Shown here piece after piece: positions 38,138 to 47,589 of a DNA stretch of 56,249 nt. The notes beneath the pieces were generated by a model. That model was given only the letters and a program-made list of their open reading frames with translations. It was not told the origin of the DNA and did not search any database. The stretch lies in assembly GCF_017431965.1 (NCBI RefSeq), contig NZ_JAFRKB010000065.1:1-56249 (forward strand), given 5' to 3'. The position numbers and the translations under genes were made by a program. The stretch's first letter is position 1. Every line of letters starts with the position of its first letter. This DNA is from Methanobrevibacter sp. (lineage in GTDB: Archaea; Methanobacteriota; Methanobacteria; Methanobacteriales; Methanobacteriaceae).

Positions 38138-40339
38138 CTACATGTATTGAACTAACTGTTCATCCTGGGGTGTGTTTCCAGGTTTGACTTTCTCAATTGC
38201 TTCTTTGAAGTATTTGTATGGGATTTCTTTTGATTCTAAATCGTTTCTTAATGTGAGCATTGCTGCTTCACGGCATACTGCTTCAATGTCTGCTCCGACA
38301 TATCCGTCAGTATTTTTGGCTAGTTTTTTGAGGTTGACATCTTTTGCAAGAGGCATGTCTTTTGTGTGCACTTCAAAGATGGAAAGTCTTGCTTCTTCGT
38401 CAGGTTCTTTTACTTGAATGTGTCTGTCAAATCTGCCGGGTCTCATTAATCCAGCATCTAAAATGTCCGGTCTGTTGGTTGCAGCGATAATTGCCACGTC
38501 TTCCAGTTCTTCCAAACCGTCCATTTCAGTAAGTAATTGATTAACAACTCTTTTTGTGACACCGCTGTCTCCATCGTTTCCGCTGCGGGCACTTGCTATT
38601 GCATCGATTTCATCGAAAAAGATCACAGTAGGAGCTGCCTGTTTGGCTTTTCTGAATACTTCACGAACACCTTTTTCGGATTCACCAACCCATTTTGATA
38701 GAAGCTCTGGACCTTTTACGGAAATGAAGTTGGCTTCACTTTCGCTTGCCACTGCTTTTGCAAGCAATGTTTTACCGGTTCCAGGAATTCCATAAAGCAA
38801 TGTTCCTTTAGGAGGTCTTATTCCTAAGCGTTGGAAAGTCTCAGGATATTTTAAAGGCCATTCCACTGCTTCTTTTAGCTCTTGTTTTACATCTTCAAGG
38901 CCTCCGACATCATCCCATTTGATGTCTGGGATTTGTACAAGCACTTCCCTTAATGCGGAAGGTTGGATTTCTTTTTGTGCGTTTTTGAAGTCATCTCCAG
39001 TCACAACGATTTTTTCCATCACTTCTTTTGGAATCTCTTCATCATTTTGAATTTCAGGCAGGATTCTTCTGACTACCCTCATTGCGGCTTCCTTGCATAA
39101 TGATTCGAGGTCCGCTCCGACAAATCCGTGAGTTGTATTTGCGATTTTGTCAAGGTCAACGTCTTCTGCAAGAGGCATGTTTCTTGTGTGGATTTCAAGA
39201 ACCTCTTTTCTCTCTTCTGTGTCAGGTACTCCAATTTCGATTTCACGGTCAAATCTTCCAGGTCTTCTCAATGCAGGATCAAGTGAATCAGGTCTGTTGG
39301 TTGCACCGATGACCACCACTTGTCCTCTGGATTTAAGACCGTCCATCAAAGTTAAAAGTTGAGCAACGGTTCTTCTTTCAACTTCTCCGTTGGTTTCTTC
39401 TCTTTTTGGAGCAATCGCATCAAGTTCATCTATGAATATAATTGAAGGGGAGTTTTCTTCTGCTTCCTCAAAGTATTCCCTTAGGTTTTCTTCAGATCCT
39501 CCGACATATTTGCTCATGATTTCAGGTCCGTTAATTGCAATGAAATGAGCATCACTTTCGCTTGCTACTGCTTTTGCAAGTAATGTCTTACCTGTTCCAG
39601 GAGGACCGTGCATCAATACTCCTTTTGGAGGTGCAATTCCTAATTTTTCAAAGAGTTCTGGTCTTTTCAGAGGAATTTCAATCATTTCCCTTACTTTTTT
39701 AACTTCCTCCTTGAGACCGCCAATGTCTTCGTAGCTTACATCGACAAGGTTTCCGACACCTTCGATTTTGCTTACGTCAACCGGACTTTCATGAAGTTGT
39801 ACTTCGGTATTAGGACCAACTATAACAATGTCCTTTGGACTGGTTGACACTACTGCAAATTTAATCTCTTTCATTGCAGGTGTGAAGTCCATCAGCTCAT
39901 CGAATAAACTGTTAAAGCCCATATTCATACTTGGTCTAGGTGCTCTGATTTGTGATCCGATGATGTCTCCTTGTACCATTACCTTTCCGGCGAATAAACC
40001 GCGGACATCACCTTGTACGCGGATGTTATTTTCAATTGGTGCTAAAACAACTTTTTTCGCTTCGGTTGCTTTAGTCTTTTTGATTGTAACTTCTCCACCG
40101 ATTGTTGCTCCTGAATTTTTACGAACTAACCCATCTATCCTGATAACTCCAAGACCAATATCGGTTTGTGAAGGAAGAGCGATAGCTGCAGTTCTTCTCT
40201 CGCCGATGATTTCGATTAAATCCCTTTCGTTAATGCCTAAATCATCCATGACGTTCGGATCAAGTCTTGCGACGCCTTGACCGACATCCTTTTGAGATAT
40301 TGCTTCTGCAACTTTTAATGTGATTTCATTTTGTGCCAT
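38138..40339 (-). CDS. CDC48/VAT-type AAA+ ATPase
   Basis: The 733-residue protein has an N-terminal double-psi barrel plus CDC48_2 domain (1 to ~190) and two AAA+ modules. The first Walker A is GPPGTGKT (245-252) with Walker [11 protein letters not shown]; the second is GIPGTGKT (517-524) with [10 protein letters not shown]. Both have the RRPGRFDR arginine-finger region. It unfolds proteins for degradation or remodelling. The second Walker A has Ile in place of the usual Pro. The C-terminus is QLVQYM, with a penultimate Tyr reminiscent of the HbYX motif used to dock onto the proteasome, though Gln precedes the Tyr. It has an AAGGAGATGAT ribosome binding site. Confidence 0.96.
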   Translation of the reverse strand: MAQNEITLKVAEAISQKDVGQGVARLDPNVMDDLGINERDLIEIIGERRTAAIALPSQTDIGLGVIRIDGLVRKNSGATIGGEVTIKKTKATEAKKVVLAPIENNIRVQGDVRGLFAGKVMVQGDIIGSQIRAPRPSMNMGFNSLFDELMDFTPAMKEIKFAVVSTSPKDIVIVGPNTEVQLHESPVDVSKIEGVGNLVDVSYEDIGGLKEEVKKVREMIEIPLKRPELFEKLGIAPPKGVLMHGPPGTGKTLLAKAVASESDAHFIAINGPEIMSKYVGGSEENLREYFEEAEENSPSIIFIDELDAIAPKREETNGEVERRTVAQLLTLMDGLKSRGQVVVIGATNRPDSLDPALRRPGRFDREIEIGVPDTEERKEVLEIHTRNMPLAEDVDLDKIANTTHGFVGADLESLCKEAAMRVVRRILPEIQNDEEIPKEVMEKIVVTGDDFKNAQKEIQPSALREVLVQIPDIKWDDVGGLEDVKQELKEAVEWPLKYPETFQRLGIRPPKGTLLYGIPGTGKTLLAKAVASESEANFISVKGPELLSKWVGESEKGVREVFRKAKQAAPTVIFFDEIDAIASARSGNDGDSGVTKRVVNQLLTEMDGLEELEDVAIIAATNRPDILDAGLMRPGRFDRHIQVKEPDEEARLSIFEVHTKDMPLAKDVNLKKLAKNTDGYVGADIEAVCREAAMLTLRNDLESKEIPYKYFKEAIEKVKPGNTPQDEQLVQYM

Positions 40340-40657
40340 GTTATCATCTCCTTTTTAATGGCTGTGAGTAATAATTGTAATCTTGCCAAATCTTTTTGTA
40401 ACTTTTTGTAAGTTTATTAATCATTGACAATATAACATAGTTTGAAGTACTATATAAAGCTTTCGGTCAAAAATTTAAAAATTTCTCTTTTTATTTTTAT
40501 TTAATTTTCATAAAAATAGTTTATATTTAATATTTTTAATTATATCAATTTTAAAATTTTAATTTTTAAAAGATATTTGTTGATGATTGGTTATATCTGA
40601 AATAAAAATTTAATTACTTTTAGGTATTTTAATATTTGTTCGTATAAAATAAAACAA
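40340..40657 (-). promoter_or_regulatory. CDC48 promoter and leader; no gene in this interval
   Basis: On the minus strand CCGAAAGCTTTATATAG (40451-40467) is a textbook BRE-TATA pair. It predicts a start near 40430 and a leader of about 90 nt. The leader holds two exact tandem copies of a 10-mer (plus strand CTTTTTGTAA at 40392-40401 and 40402-40411). The rest, up to tyrA, is AT-rich with no open reading frame. Confidence 0.6.
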
Positions 40658-41959
40658 TTATCTTATGATTCCACCGAAGCCTGTGAACAATTTTTTCACA
40701 TTTTCAATGGCATCTTTTGACAGTGCAACAACTTCAAATGTCAGACTTATTGAACCGTCATCAATCTGCGGGCCGTTATAGGCATCAACTAGATTGATAT
40801 CTATGATATTGTACATATTTAGCACAGTCTTTCGGATGGTTTCAGCATCGACATTTTTAGGAAATACGCAACTGATGGATGCGGTTTTCTTATCCAGATT
40901 TTTCAACTTCCATTCGTAAAGCTCATTATCAAGCAAAATCCTGATGTTTGCTATACGCAGTTCTTTGGTTTTATTTCCATTTTTCAAAATCGCAGTCTTG
41001 CCGTCAACACTTTCAAGAATTCCAACATGTATCTTGCCTGAATAGATATGTTTCAATCCGACTTCGTGACCGATCATCTTATTTAAATATGTATATTCAT
41101 AGTTCAGGGCCCTTATTGCCTTGTCACTTCTACCCAATGCATTTTTAATGTCGCCCATGTTCTTTGTTGCGTTGTTAGCTATTTCAACAAATTTTTCAGC
41201 ATCTCCTTCATTAATAACATCCCTCAGCTCAAGTACAGCCTCTGCAAAAGTATTTCTAATTTTAGGACCATTGTTATTTCTGGATTGGATGTTGTAGGTT
41301 AAAAATGGATTTTGAGCAACGATACGCGCAATCATATCAATCATCAAATTATAAATCGGACTTTCATAGTCTTCGGTTTCTGAAATGTTCACTTTTAATT
41401 TTTCAATTGCCGAAGCGGTTGATATGAATGAGAAATGAGTCAGGACCTGGACAATGCTCATCATAAAATCATGTTTTTCAGCTGAAGTTTCGATGATTCT
41501 CATATTTTTGCTTTTAAGATAATTATAAACCTTATCATACCATTTGCCTTTCTTATCGGCGGTCAAAACGATTACTTGATTGTTCAGGTCGGTGGTTCTC
41601 GGACCAAAAACGGGATGTGTCGGAATATATTCCACATTTTCCCCAAGCACTTCGGCCATTGTCCTGGAAGGGCCTTCCTTGACTGAAGTCACATCAATCA
41701 TGACGCTGCCATCTTTCATAAAGGGAGCCACTTCACGTATCACATCTTCAGTGTGCTGTATGGGGACGGATATTATTACCATGTCACTGATATTCGCCAA
41801 CCCTGCATTGGACTCTATGTAACTTACATTGGCTTCATTTGCCACCTTTTTACCTTTTTGATGGTCTCTTCCGCTTATATATACATTGAATTCATCTCTA
41901 AAGTAGTAAACGAGAGTTTTTCCCAACCCGTCGCTACCACCAATTATCCCAACATTCAT
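40658..41959 (-). CDS. tyrA: Prephenate dehydrogenase with C-terminal regulatory region
   Basis: It begins with a Rossmann GIIGGSDGLGKTLVYYF and has HPVFGPRTTDL, as in TyrA, which oxidises prephenate to 4-hydroxyphenylpyruvate for tyrosine. Residues ~1-280 are the dehydrogenase. The remainder (to 433) contains a small beta-rich stretch and an ACT-like end (SISLTFEVVALSKDAIENVKKLF) that may sense tyrosine. Two in-frame ATGs are possible (41968 and 41959); neither has a ribosome binding site, and the predicted transcription start is at or just before them, so the mRNA may be leaderless. It is divergent from pelota. Confidence 0.88.
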   Translation of the reverse strand: MNVGIIGGSDGLGKTLVYYFRDEFNVYISGRDHQKGKKVANEANVSYIESNAGLANISDMVIISVPIQHTEDVIREVAPFMKDGSVMIDVTSVKEGPSRTMAEVLGENVEYIPTHPVFGPRTTDLNNQVIVLTADKKGKWYDKVYNYLKSKNMRIIETSAEKHDFMMSIVQVLTHFSFISTASAIEKLKVNISETEDYESPIYNLMIDMIARIVAQNPFLTYNIQSRNNNGPKIRNTFAEAVLELRDVINEGDAEKFVEIANNATKNMGDIKNALGRSDKAIRALNYEYTYLNKMIGHEVGLKHIYSGKIHVGILESVDGKTAILKNGNKTKELRIANIRILLDNELYEWKLKNLDKKTASISCVFPKNVDAETIRKTVLNMYNIIDINLVDAYNGPQIDDGSISLTFEVVALSKDAIENVKKLFTGFGGIIR

Positions 41960-41984
41960 CTTAATCATTAATAATATTAAATTA

Positions 41985-42000
41985 TAATGTATATATAACT
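41985..42000. promoter_or_regulatory. Symmetric TATA element shared by tyrA and pelota
   Basis: GTATATATAA (41989-41998) reads as a TATA box on both strands and is the only strong one in the ~60-bp divergent region. Its centre is about 35 bp from tyrA ATG 41959 and 35 bp from pelota ATG 42029. Confidence 0.6.
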
Positions 42001-42028
42001 ATTATTGACAAAAATTATCTGTGAAAAT

Positions 42029-43090
42029 ATGAAGATTATAAACCAGGATACAAAAGAAGGAATTATCGAAGTAGTTCCAGAGACATTGGATGATTTATGG
42101 CATCTCTCCCATATTGTGGAAGTCGGAGACAATGCTTCATCCAAAACAACCCGCCGTATACAAGACAACACTGGCGACAAGCTAAGAAGCGACAGGGGAG
42201 TTAAAAAAACTTTTTATTTAGGTTTGGACATTGAAAATATCAGTTTTCATTTATTCACCGGTAAATTAAGATTGACGGGTGTCATTACCCGAGGTCCCGA
42301 CGACTTGATTCCGCTTGGCTCTCACCACACTCTTGAAGTCAAACTCAACACACCGATTACCATTAAAAAGGAAAAGTGGCCAAAATGGGCAATAAAAAGA
42401 CTTAATCAGGCGATTGATGCTTCTAAAAAATTATCTGCAATAATTGTTGTTTTGGAGGATGATACTGCAACTATCGGATTGATGAGGCAATTCGGCATTG
42501 AATATTACGGTCCAATCAAGGGTTCTGTTTCAGGTAAAAGGATACTGGATAAAAACAGACAAAAGAACATTGTTCAGTTTTATGAAAAGGTTATAGAGTC
42601 AATTGTCAAATTCGATTCGATTCAGAATATTGTTATTGCAGGTCCGGGTTTTGTTAAAAACGATTTTTATGATTACTTAAAAGAAAAACATAAGGATTTG
42701 GCCAAGATTGCAATTATTGAAAGCACAGGCTCCGGCGGCAGGGTAGGAATTTCTGAAGTTCTTAAAAAGGGAACAGTTGAAAAATTAACTTCGGAAAACA
42801 GGGTTGCCTTGGAGATGATGGCCATCAACAATCTTCTTTCGGAAATCGGAAGAAACTCATCTAAAATAGCTTATGGGCTAAAAGAAACAAAAAATGCAAT
42901 TAACTTAGGTGCCGTAAGCGAACTTTTAGTTTTAGACACTAAAGTGGCTAGTGATAATATGGGTGAGCTAATGGACATGGTTGAGAATATGAAAGGGGAA
43001 GTGATGGTTATAAGCAGCGAACATGAAGGAGGCAAACAGCTGGAAAGTTTGGGCGGAATGGCTGCAATTTTAAGGTATGAAATCACCTAA
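42029..43090 (+). CDS. pelA: mRNA surveillance protein pelota
   Basis: Archaeal Dom34/pelota rescues stalled ribosomes with aEF1A and ABCE1. The start MKIINQDTKEGIIEVVPETLDDLWHL is the family N-terminus; this is why ATG 42029 was chosen over an upstream TTG. An Sm-like N-domain (1 to ~130), a central domain lacking the GGQ of release factors, and a C-terminal eRF1_3-type domain (SSEHEGGKQLESLGG) follow. It is 353 residues long, normal for archaea. Confidence 0.95.
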   Translation: MKIINQDTKEGIIEVVPETLDDLWHLSHIVEVGDNASSKTTRRIQDNTGDKLRSDRGVKKTFYLGLDIENISFHLFTGKLRLTGVITRGPDDLIPLGSHHTLEVKLNTPITIKKEKWPKWAIKRLNQAIDASKKLSAIIVVLEDDTATIGLMRQFGIEYYGPIKGSVSGKRILDKNRQKNIVQFYEKVIESIVKFDSIQNIVIAGPGFVKNDFYDYLKEKHKDLAKIAIIESTGSGGRVGISEVLKKGTVEKLTSENRVALEMMAINNLLSEIGRNSSKIAYGLKETKNAINLGAVSELLVLDTKVASDNMGELMDMVENMKGEVMVISSEHEGGKQLESLGGMAAILRYEIT

Positions 43091-43172
43091 TTTCTTAAAG
43101 TCATACAAAATTTATATAGAATAAAATATTATATTTTATTATAAATTATTAAATTTAGATTAGTTGATAGAT

Positions 43173-44147
43173 ATGATATATTCGTCGATAATTATTGCAT
43201 TACTGTTTGTTGTTCTTTTATCCGCACTTGGAACCCTAATTTTAACTTCAATATTTGAATTTTTAGGTAAACGCGGATATCTTGGAAATTTATATCCGAA
43301 TGTTCGTGGGGGAATTCCAAGAGCTATTGGTTTAGTCCCATTCATTATATTGTCCTTTTATCTGTTGCCTAAATTTAATAGTCTTGTTTTAATTATGGGA
43401 ATTTTTGCATTCATTGACGATGTTATGGGCAGGAAAAAATGTGTTCCATTGGGTATTGAATGGGGTCAGCTCTCACGAGGATTTGGAATTCTATTTGTGA
43501 TGATTGTAGGACTTCTTGAAGGTTTAGGAGCTTCTGCTATTATCATACCTCTTCTAGTTCAACCGCTCAATATTTCAGATATGCAACCGGGATCAACCTG
43601 TATAGTAACAATCATCATGTCCGTTTTAACTATTCTGATAATGTTGATTTTTGGTTCAGCTCCGACAGGAGAATTGCTTGCGATTTATACTCCGTTATTA
43701 ATTTTAGCGGTATGTATCGGGTACTGCCCTCTTGATTTTGCAGGAAAAATCATGTTGGGTGAAGTTGGAAACCATACTTTCGGTGTTGCATTAGGCATTG
43801 CATTCTATTTGGTTGGCGGATTCTGGTGGTTGGTTTTCTTTACAATTGTCACCACTGCTTTAATCGCGTTTGTCAGGCGCAATACATTAAGAGTGTTCTT
43901 CAGACAAAATCTGGGATTGTTGAATCCGACCTTCGGGGATTACTTTATGGATGTGATGACCGGCGGAGGATTGGGAGATTTGCTTAGGAGATTAATTTTT
44001 GAAGACAAACAATATTCAGTTGAAAACCCTTTTTTAATCATGTTGGGCTTTAGAAGATTATTGTATAATCCTTATGCGAGACGAACCATACATCATAATC
44101 ATAGCCAAAGGAACAGACAGCCACCTAGACTCGGGAGACAACCATGA
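43173..44147 (+). CDS. MraY-like glycosyltransferase, probable pseudomurein lipid I synthase
   Basis: This polytopic membrane protein of 324 residues has about nine to ten membrane segments. AFIDDVMGRKK (Asp82, Asp83) corresponds to the DDxxK loop and KIMLGEVGNHTFGVALG to the MGDxGS-type loop of the polyprenyl-phosphate phosphosugar transferase family (MraY/WecA); the usual Asp there is Glu. The bacterial MraY NxxN and HHH motifs are not obvious. The likely reaction is transfer of a sugar-phosphate precursor to undecaprenyl-type phosphate at the inner membrane face during pseudomurein synthesis. A TATA box (TTTATATAG, ~43109) precedes it. It overlaps the MurG-like gene by ATGA. The C-terminal tail is His/Arg-rich. 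Confidence 0.75.
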   Translation: MIYSSIIIALLFVVLLSALGTLILTSIFEFLGKRGYLGNLYPNVRGGIPRAIGLVPFIILSFYLLPKFNSLVLIMGIFAFIDDVMGRKKCVPLGIEWGQLSRGFGILFVMIVGLLEGLGASAIIIPLLVQPLNISDMQPGSTCIVTIIMSVLTILIMLIFGSAPTGELLAIYTPLLILAVCIGYCPLDFAGKIMLGEVGNHTFGVALGIAFYLVGGFWWLVFFTIVTTALIAFVRRNTLRVFFRQNLGLLNPTFGDYFMDVMTGGGLGDLLRRLIFEDKQYSVENPFLIMLGFRRLLYNPYARRTIHHNHSQRNRQPPRLGRQP

Positions 44148-45193
44148 AAGCTTTATTGGTCGTTACTGGTAGAGGATTAGGTGGGGATGCAGCTATTGCC
44201 ATCAATACAATTAAGGCATTGGAAAAGAAAGGCGTGCAATGTGAAATTGCCTTGGATGAATCTGCTCCCGGCACGCTATTTGAAAAGAACGGTTATTCCT
44301 GGCATAAAATATCCATTCCCCAGGCGGGAGGACATGCGGCTACAAAATTATCTGCTGCTAAAGGCGCTCTTAAATTGTTAACTGCTACTTTTAAAGCTAG
44401 AAGTCTCATTAAAAAGTTGAATGTTGATTTCGTCGTTGGTGTTTTAGGTGGGGGAGCTATTGTCGGGTCACTTGGTTCTAAGTTTGCAGGAAAACCTGCA
44501 TTTTCTTTGATTTCCACACCTCTGGATACAAAAGTTTGTCCAAAATTCAATAAATGTTTTTTATTCCCTGAAAATGATACCTACCGTTTGGAATCACTTC
44601 CAAAAAATATGGAAAGATCTTTCTATCCATTATCTGACAATGTTGGTCATGGTGACGTTAATAAAGCTCTCTTAAAACTTAAAGAATTCCCTATTTTTGA
44701 TGAAAACAAAAAGACCATTCTATTTTCTTCAGGATCTTCTCTTTTTGAGGGGATGGCCGACGGTATTAAGCTGGCTTCAAAATGCAGCGATAAATATAAC
44801 CTGGTTCTAGTGGGATTGCCTCTTAAAGATGAATATTTGGATGGAATGGATGATAAAAAGATTATTTATGCAGGTTATATTGATTGGCTTAACGATTTGT
44901 TCAAATTTGCGGATTTGGCCGTTTTAACTGATGATGGTATCTCAATAGAAGAATCATTGACATCAAACACTCCGATTGTCACATTAACCAGAATCAAATG
45001 GGGAAGGTATCAAAACATGGCGGGAGTGTATAAGGGAGCCATCATAGAATCCGAAGTCAGTGATGTTTGCAAAAGCATTGAAGAAGCATTTGACAATATG
45101 GATTCATTAAGGGAAAATACTTATAAATACGCAAAGCTTTGTTCCGAAGCGGGCGATGAGCTTGCAAGCAAAATATTAAAAGAATTGGAATAA
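44144..45193 (+). CDS. MurG-like glycosyltransferase, probable pseudomurein pathway
   Basis: The 349-residue protein has two Rossmann-like halves (GT-B fold): N-terminal VVTGRGLGGDAAIAINTIKAL, a VGVLGGGAIVGSLGSK stretch equivalent to the MurG acceptor region, and a C-terminal FSSGSSLFEGMADGIKLA, YIDWLNDLFKFADLAVLTDDGISIEESL donor-sugar region. It would add the second sugar to the lipid-linked precursor. It overlaps the MraY-like gene by 4 nt, so the two are translationally coupled, which supports consecutive steps. Similarity to bacterial MurG is in fold and motif, not close. Confidence 0.7.
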   Translation: MKALLVVTGRGLGGDAAIAINTIKALEKKGVQCEIALDESAPGTLFEKNGYSWHKISIPQAGGHAATKLSAAKGALKLLTATFKARSLIKKLNVDFVVGVLGGGAIVGSLGSKFAGKPAFSLISTPLDTKVCPKFNKCFLFPENDTYRLESLPKNMERSFYPLSDNVGHGDVNKALLKLKEFPIFDENKKTILFSSGSSLFEGMADGIKLASKCSDKYNLVLVGLPLKDEYLDGMDDKKIIYAGYIDWLNDLFKFADLAVLTDDGISIEESLTSNTPIVTLTRIKWGRYQNMAGVYKGAIIESEVSDVCKSIEEAFDNMDSLRENTYKYAKLCSEAGDELASKILKELE

Positions 45194-45198
45194 GGGTA

Positions 45199-46494
45199 TC
45201 ATAACCACATATTCTTTATAATTTTGTAATTTGAATCGGTTGATGGATGAACTTCTAAAAAGTCATCATAATCATCCAAATCATAGCCCTCTCTCATCAG
45301 ATAAGATAGATATGCCACATCACTTGGAGAGGATGGGGATATTGAGTTTATTCTTTTTATTTTGTTGTTTGCCTTATCGAATTCCACTTCAGTATAGCCG
45401 GTATCTCCAGGCAATATGTTCCAGAATGAGCCAGGTCCTGCAATTCCCGGAATTCCGATGGTGGCGGTATCCTCACATTCATTTCTTTCATTTTCAACGA
45501 AGCTGACTTCCATGTTCAGGCTTAATGTTTGGGGAATGCAGCTATAGCTTACCTTATTTGGATAGTTTGCCATGTTTCTTGCAGCAGTTATGCCTTCCAT
45601 TCTTGCTACCGGTGTCAACAGGTATCCTCCGGTAACATCTCCTGCAGCATATACATTTTCAACACTGGTCTGCATCATCTCATTGACTTTTATGGTTTTA
45701 TCGGGATTCAGTTCAACGAATCCTTCTGCAATTTCACTGTTAGGTACTCTTCCTGTTGCAAAAAATGGTGTTCCTTCCAATTCTTCATCGTTATCAGTCA
45801 TTACCTTATTTTTGAAAATTTCTTTGAGATTTGTGTCTTCATAGATGTTGATGTCCTGCAGAATATTTTCTAAAACATATTCCTTTGCATTCGCTCCAAG
45901 CTCCTTTAGGAACTTGCTTCTTGCAATGACATTTACCTCGCTTCCCAGAGTGGAATATATGTTGGCTATTTCACAGGCTATTACTCCTCCTCCGATAATG
46001 TTTAATTTTTCGGGGACTTCATCAAGTTTTAAAATGTCCTTGTTTGTCAGTCCGTATTCGCTACCCTTGACATTTGGAATGAACGGGCGAGCTCCTGTAG
46101 CTATTAGTAAATTGTCATATTCAAAACTTTCATTATTCACTTTCACGGTATTTTCTTCAATGCTGGCTTCACCGTATACCACATCATTTCCAACACTTTC
46201 ATTTTCCATTTGGTTCAATTTTCTAAGTTTTTCCTGTGTTTCAACAATTTTTGAAACGATTTTATCATAGGAAATATCCAGCTGACTTTTGACAAATCCG
46301 TGATTATTAAATCTGTTGTTTGTGTCGATAAATTTTGTAATGTCAGTCAGTGCACATATGACCATGCATCCTTCATTTAAACAGGTTCCTGCTATATGGT
46401 TCTTTTCAATTAAAGTAACGTTTTCACCAAGTTTTCCAAGTTGCAGGGAAGCTAATCTTCCCGCAGGGCCAGATCCGATAACAATATTATTCAT
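45199..46494 (-). CDS. Dihydrolipoamide dehydrogenase-like flavoprotein
   Basis: A class I pyridine nucleotide-disulfide oxidoreductase of 431 residues. It has an FAD site GSGPAGRLAS, a redox-active disulfide in GTCLNEGC (two Cys spaced five residues apart), an NAD(P) site IGGGVIACEIA and YAAGDVTG. The C-terminal dimerisation domain keeps the HP of the catalytic loop (LEVHPSTDSN), but the usual partner Glu is absent. It may act on lipoamide, mercuric or another disulfide or thiol. There are no lipoate or 2-oxoacid dehydrogenase genes nearby, so the substrate is unknown. It is convergent with the MurG-like gene, 5 nt apart. Confidence 0.8.
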   Translation of the reverse strand: MNNIVIGSGPAGRLASLQLGKLGENVTLIEKNHIAGTCLNEGCMVICALTDITKFIDTNNRFNNHGFVKSQLDISYDKIVSKIVETQEKLRKLNQMENESVGNDVVYGEASIEENTVKVNNESFEYDNLLIATGARPFIPNVKGSEYGLTNKDILKLDEVPEKLNIIGGGVIACEIANIYSTLGSEVNVIARSKFLKELGANAKEYVLENILQDINIYEDTNLKEIFKNKVMTDNDEELEGTPFFATGRVPNSEIAEGFVELNPDKTIKVNEMMQTSVENVYAAGDVTGGYLLTPVARMEGITAARNMANYPNKVSYSCIPQTLSLNMEVSFVENERNECEDTATIGIPGIAGPGSFWNILPGDTGYTEVEFDKANNKIKRINSISPSSPSDVAYLSYLMREGYDLDDYDDFLEVHPSTDSNYKIIKNMWL

Positions 46495-46570
46495 TAAAAC
46501 ACCTACTTAGATAATTTTATATAATATTATGTAATAATTAATGTATATATTAAATTTTGGAGATGTAATG

Positions 46571-46849
46571 ATGTGTATTGCAGCACCCGCTCAAATTGTT
46601 GAAATTAACAAAGAAGAAAACAGATTGTTCGCTGACTTTGGTGGAGCAAGACAAGAAGCTAAAATGGACTTATTGCCTGATGTGGAGATTGGAGATTATG
46701 TTCTTATCCATGCAGGTTATGCAATTGAAAAATTAAGTGAAGAAGCTGCTAAAGAATCTTTAGAAGCTTGGGAAGAACTTTTAGAAATTCTTGAAGAGGA
46801 AGACAGAGAAATGGAAAAAGCAAGAATGGCTGATTTAGAAAATCAGTAA
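46571..46849 (+). CDS. hypC: HypC/HybG-family hydrogenase maturation chaperone
   Basis: It starts with MCIAAPAQIVEI; Cys2, exposed after Met removal, carries the Fe(CN)2CO precursor and is required for [NiFe]-hydrogenase assembly. The ATG at 46571 gives the needed Met-Cys start; GGAG at 46559-46562 is the ribosome binding site, and the upstream ATGs would bury Cys2. The domain is followed by an acidic coiled helix (EELLEILEEEDREMEKARM). It is 92 residues long. Maturation partners (HypD/E/F) are not in the window. Its 3' end overlaps the convergent ACT gene by 7 bp. Confidence 0.9.
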   Translation: MCIAAPAQIVEINKEENRLFADFGGARQEAKMDLLPDVEIGDYVLIHAGYAIEKLSEEAAKESLEAWEELLEILEEEDREMEKARMADLENQ

Positions 46850-47355
46850 ATTGACACTCTTGTTACTCCTTTTATTTTTAAAAATTCGTTTATTATATCA
46901 CCGCTTACAGGCTTTTCAGTAATTATGGTTAGTGATGGAGTTTCCTGAAGCTCTGTATCTTCGGCATAAGCCTGCCTTATATCAATTCCTTTTTTTGAAA
47001 TCAAATCTGCTGTAGCAGCCAATATCCCTTCACTTTCAGATCCAACTTCTATTTCTATAACGCCCAATTTCAGGTCTTTTGCTATATTCTTTAAAAGTGT
47101 TCCGGCAGGCATTATGTTTTTAAAAAGACTATATAATTCTTCATCTTTTCTTATTATTTCAATTGTTGATTTTATAACTCGCCTGTCAACATCGGCAGCT
47201 GTGGCTAACGCCTTATCGCTTATTTTTAAGTTTCCACAATAAATCTTTCCATCTTCATTCAAAGATAATCCAAGTTCTATCATTTTTTCAGCAACCCTTA
47301 TGCGTGCAGGGTATTTCTTGAATTTCTCATTAATTTTCTCCCACATAATTGTCAT
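46843..47355 (-). CDS. ACT-domain regulator of amino acid metabolism
   Basis: The 170-residue protein has an N-terminal helical part with a winged-helix-like LKISDKALATAADVDRRVIKSTIEIIR and a C-terminal ACT domain (GVIEIEVGSESEGILAATADLISKKGIDIRQAYAED). ACT domains bind amino acids, so it is probably an amino-acid-responsive regulator, as in similar archaeal proteins. The start is ambiguous: GGAG lies 2 nt before ATG 47355 and 11 nt before ATG 47346 (MWEKI). The tRNA-Ile gene lies about 150 bp upstream on the same strand. Confidence 0.7.
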   Translation of the reverse strand: MTIMWEKINEKFKKYPARIRVAEKMIELGLSLNEDGKIYCGNLKISDKALATAADVDRRVIKSTIEIIRKDEELYSLFKNIMPAGTLLKNIAKDLKLGVIEIEVGSESEGILAATADLISKKGIDIRQAYAEDTELQETPSLTIITEKPVSGDIINEFLKIKGVTRVSIY

Positions 47356-47501
47356 TACTCCAACTTTTTGTACATTTATGTGTTATTGTGTTGAAGATGA
47401 TATTTAAAATTAGTCATTTAAAAAAAATTATTATTAAGAATCAGTAGTGCAAATAGAAAAACAGTTGTAATAAGTTTAAATTCAATAAAATTAGTTAAAA
47501 G

Positions 47502-47576
47502 TAGGCTAGATGGGATTCGAACCCATGACCTCCCGGTTATCAGCCGAGCGCGCTAACCAAGCTGTGCCACTAGCCT
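47502..47576 (-). tRNA. tRNA-Ile (GAU)
   Basis: On the minus strand the acceptor arms AGGCTAG and CTAGCCT pair fully. The D arm contains GGTTAG, the anticodon loop CTGATAA gives GAU, and the T arm GGTTCGAATCC is standard. The length is 75 nt including the discriminator A. CCA is not encoded. No intron is seen. Confidence 0.95.
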
Positions 47577-47589
47577 ATAAAAATAGAAC

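Noticed and set aside
45845..46270. 141-residue plus-strand frame opposite the flavoprotein
   Set aside because: Shadow of the dihydrolipoamide dehydrogenase-like gene, whose FAD and NAD motifs are intact.
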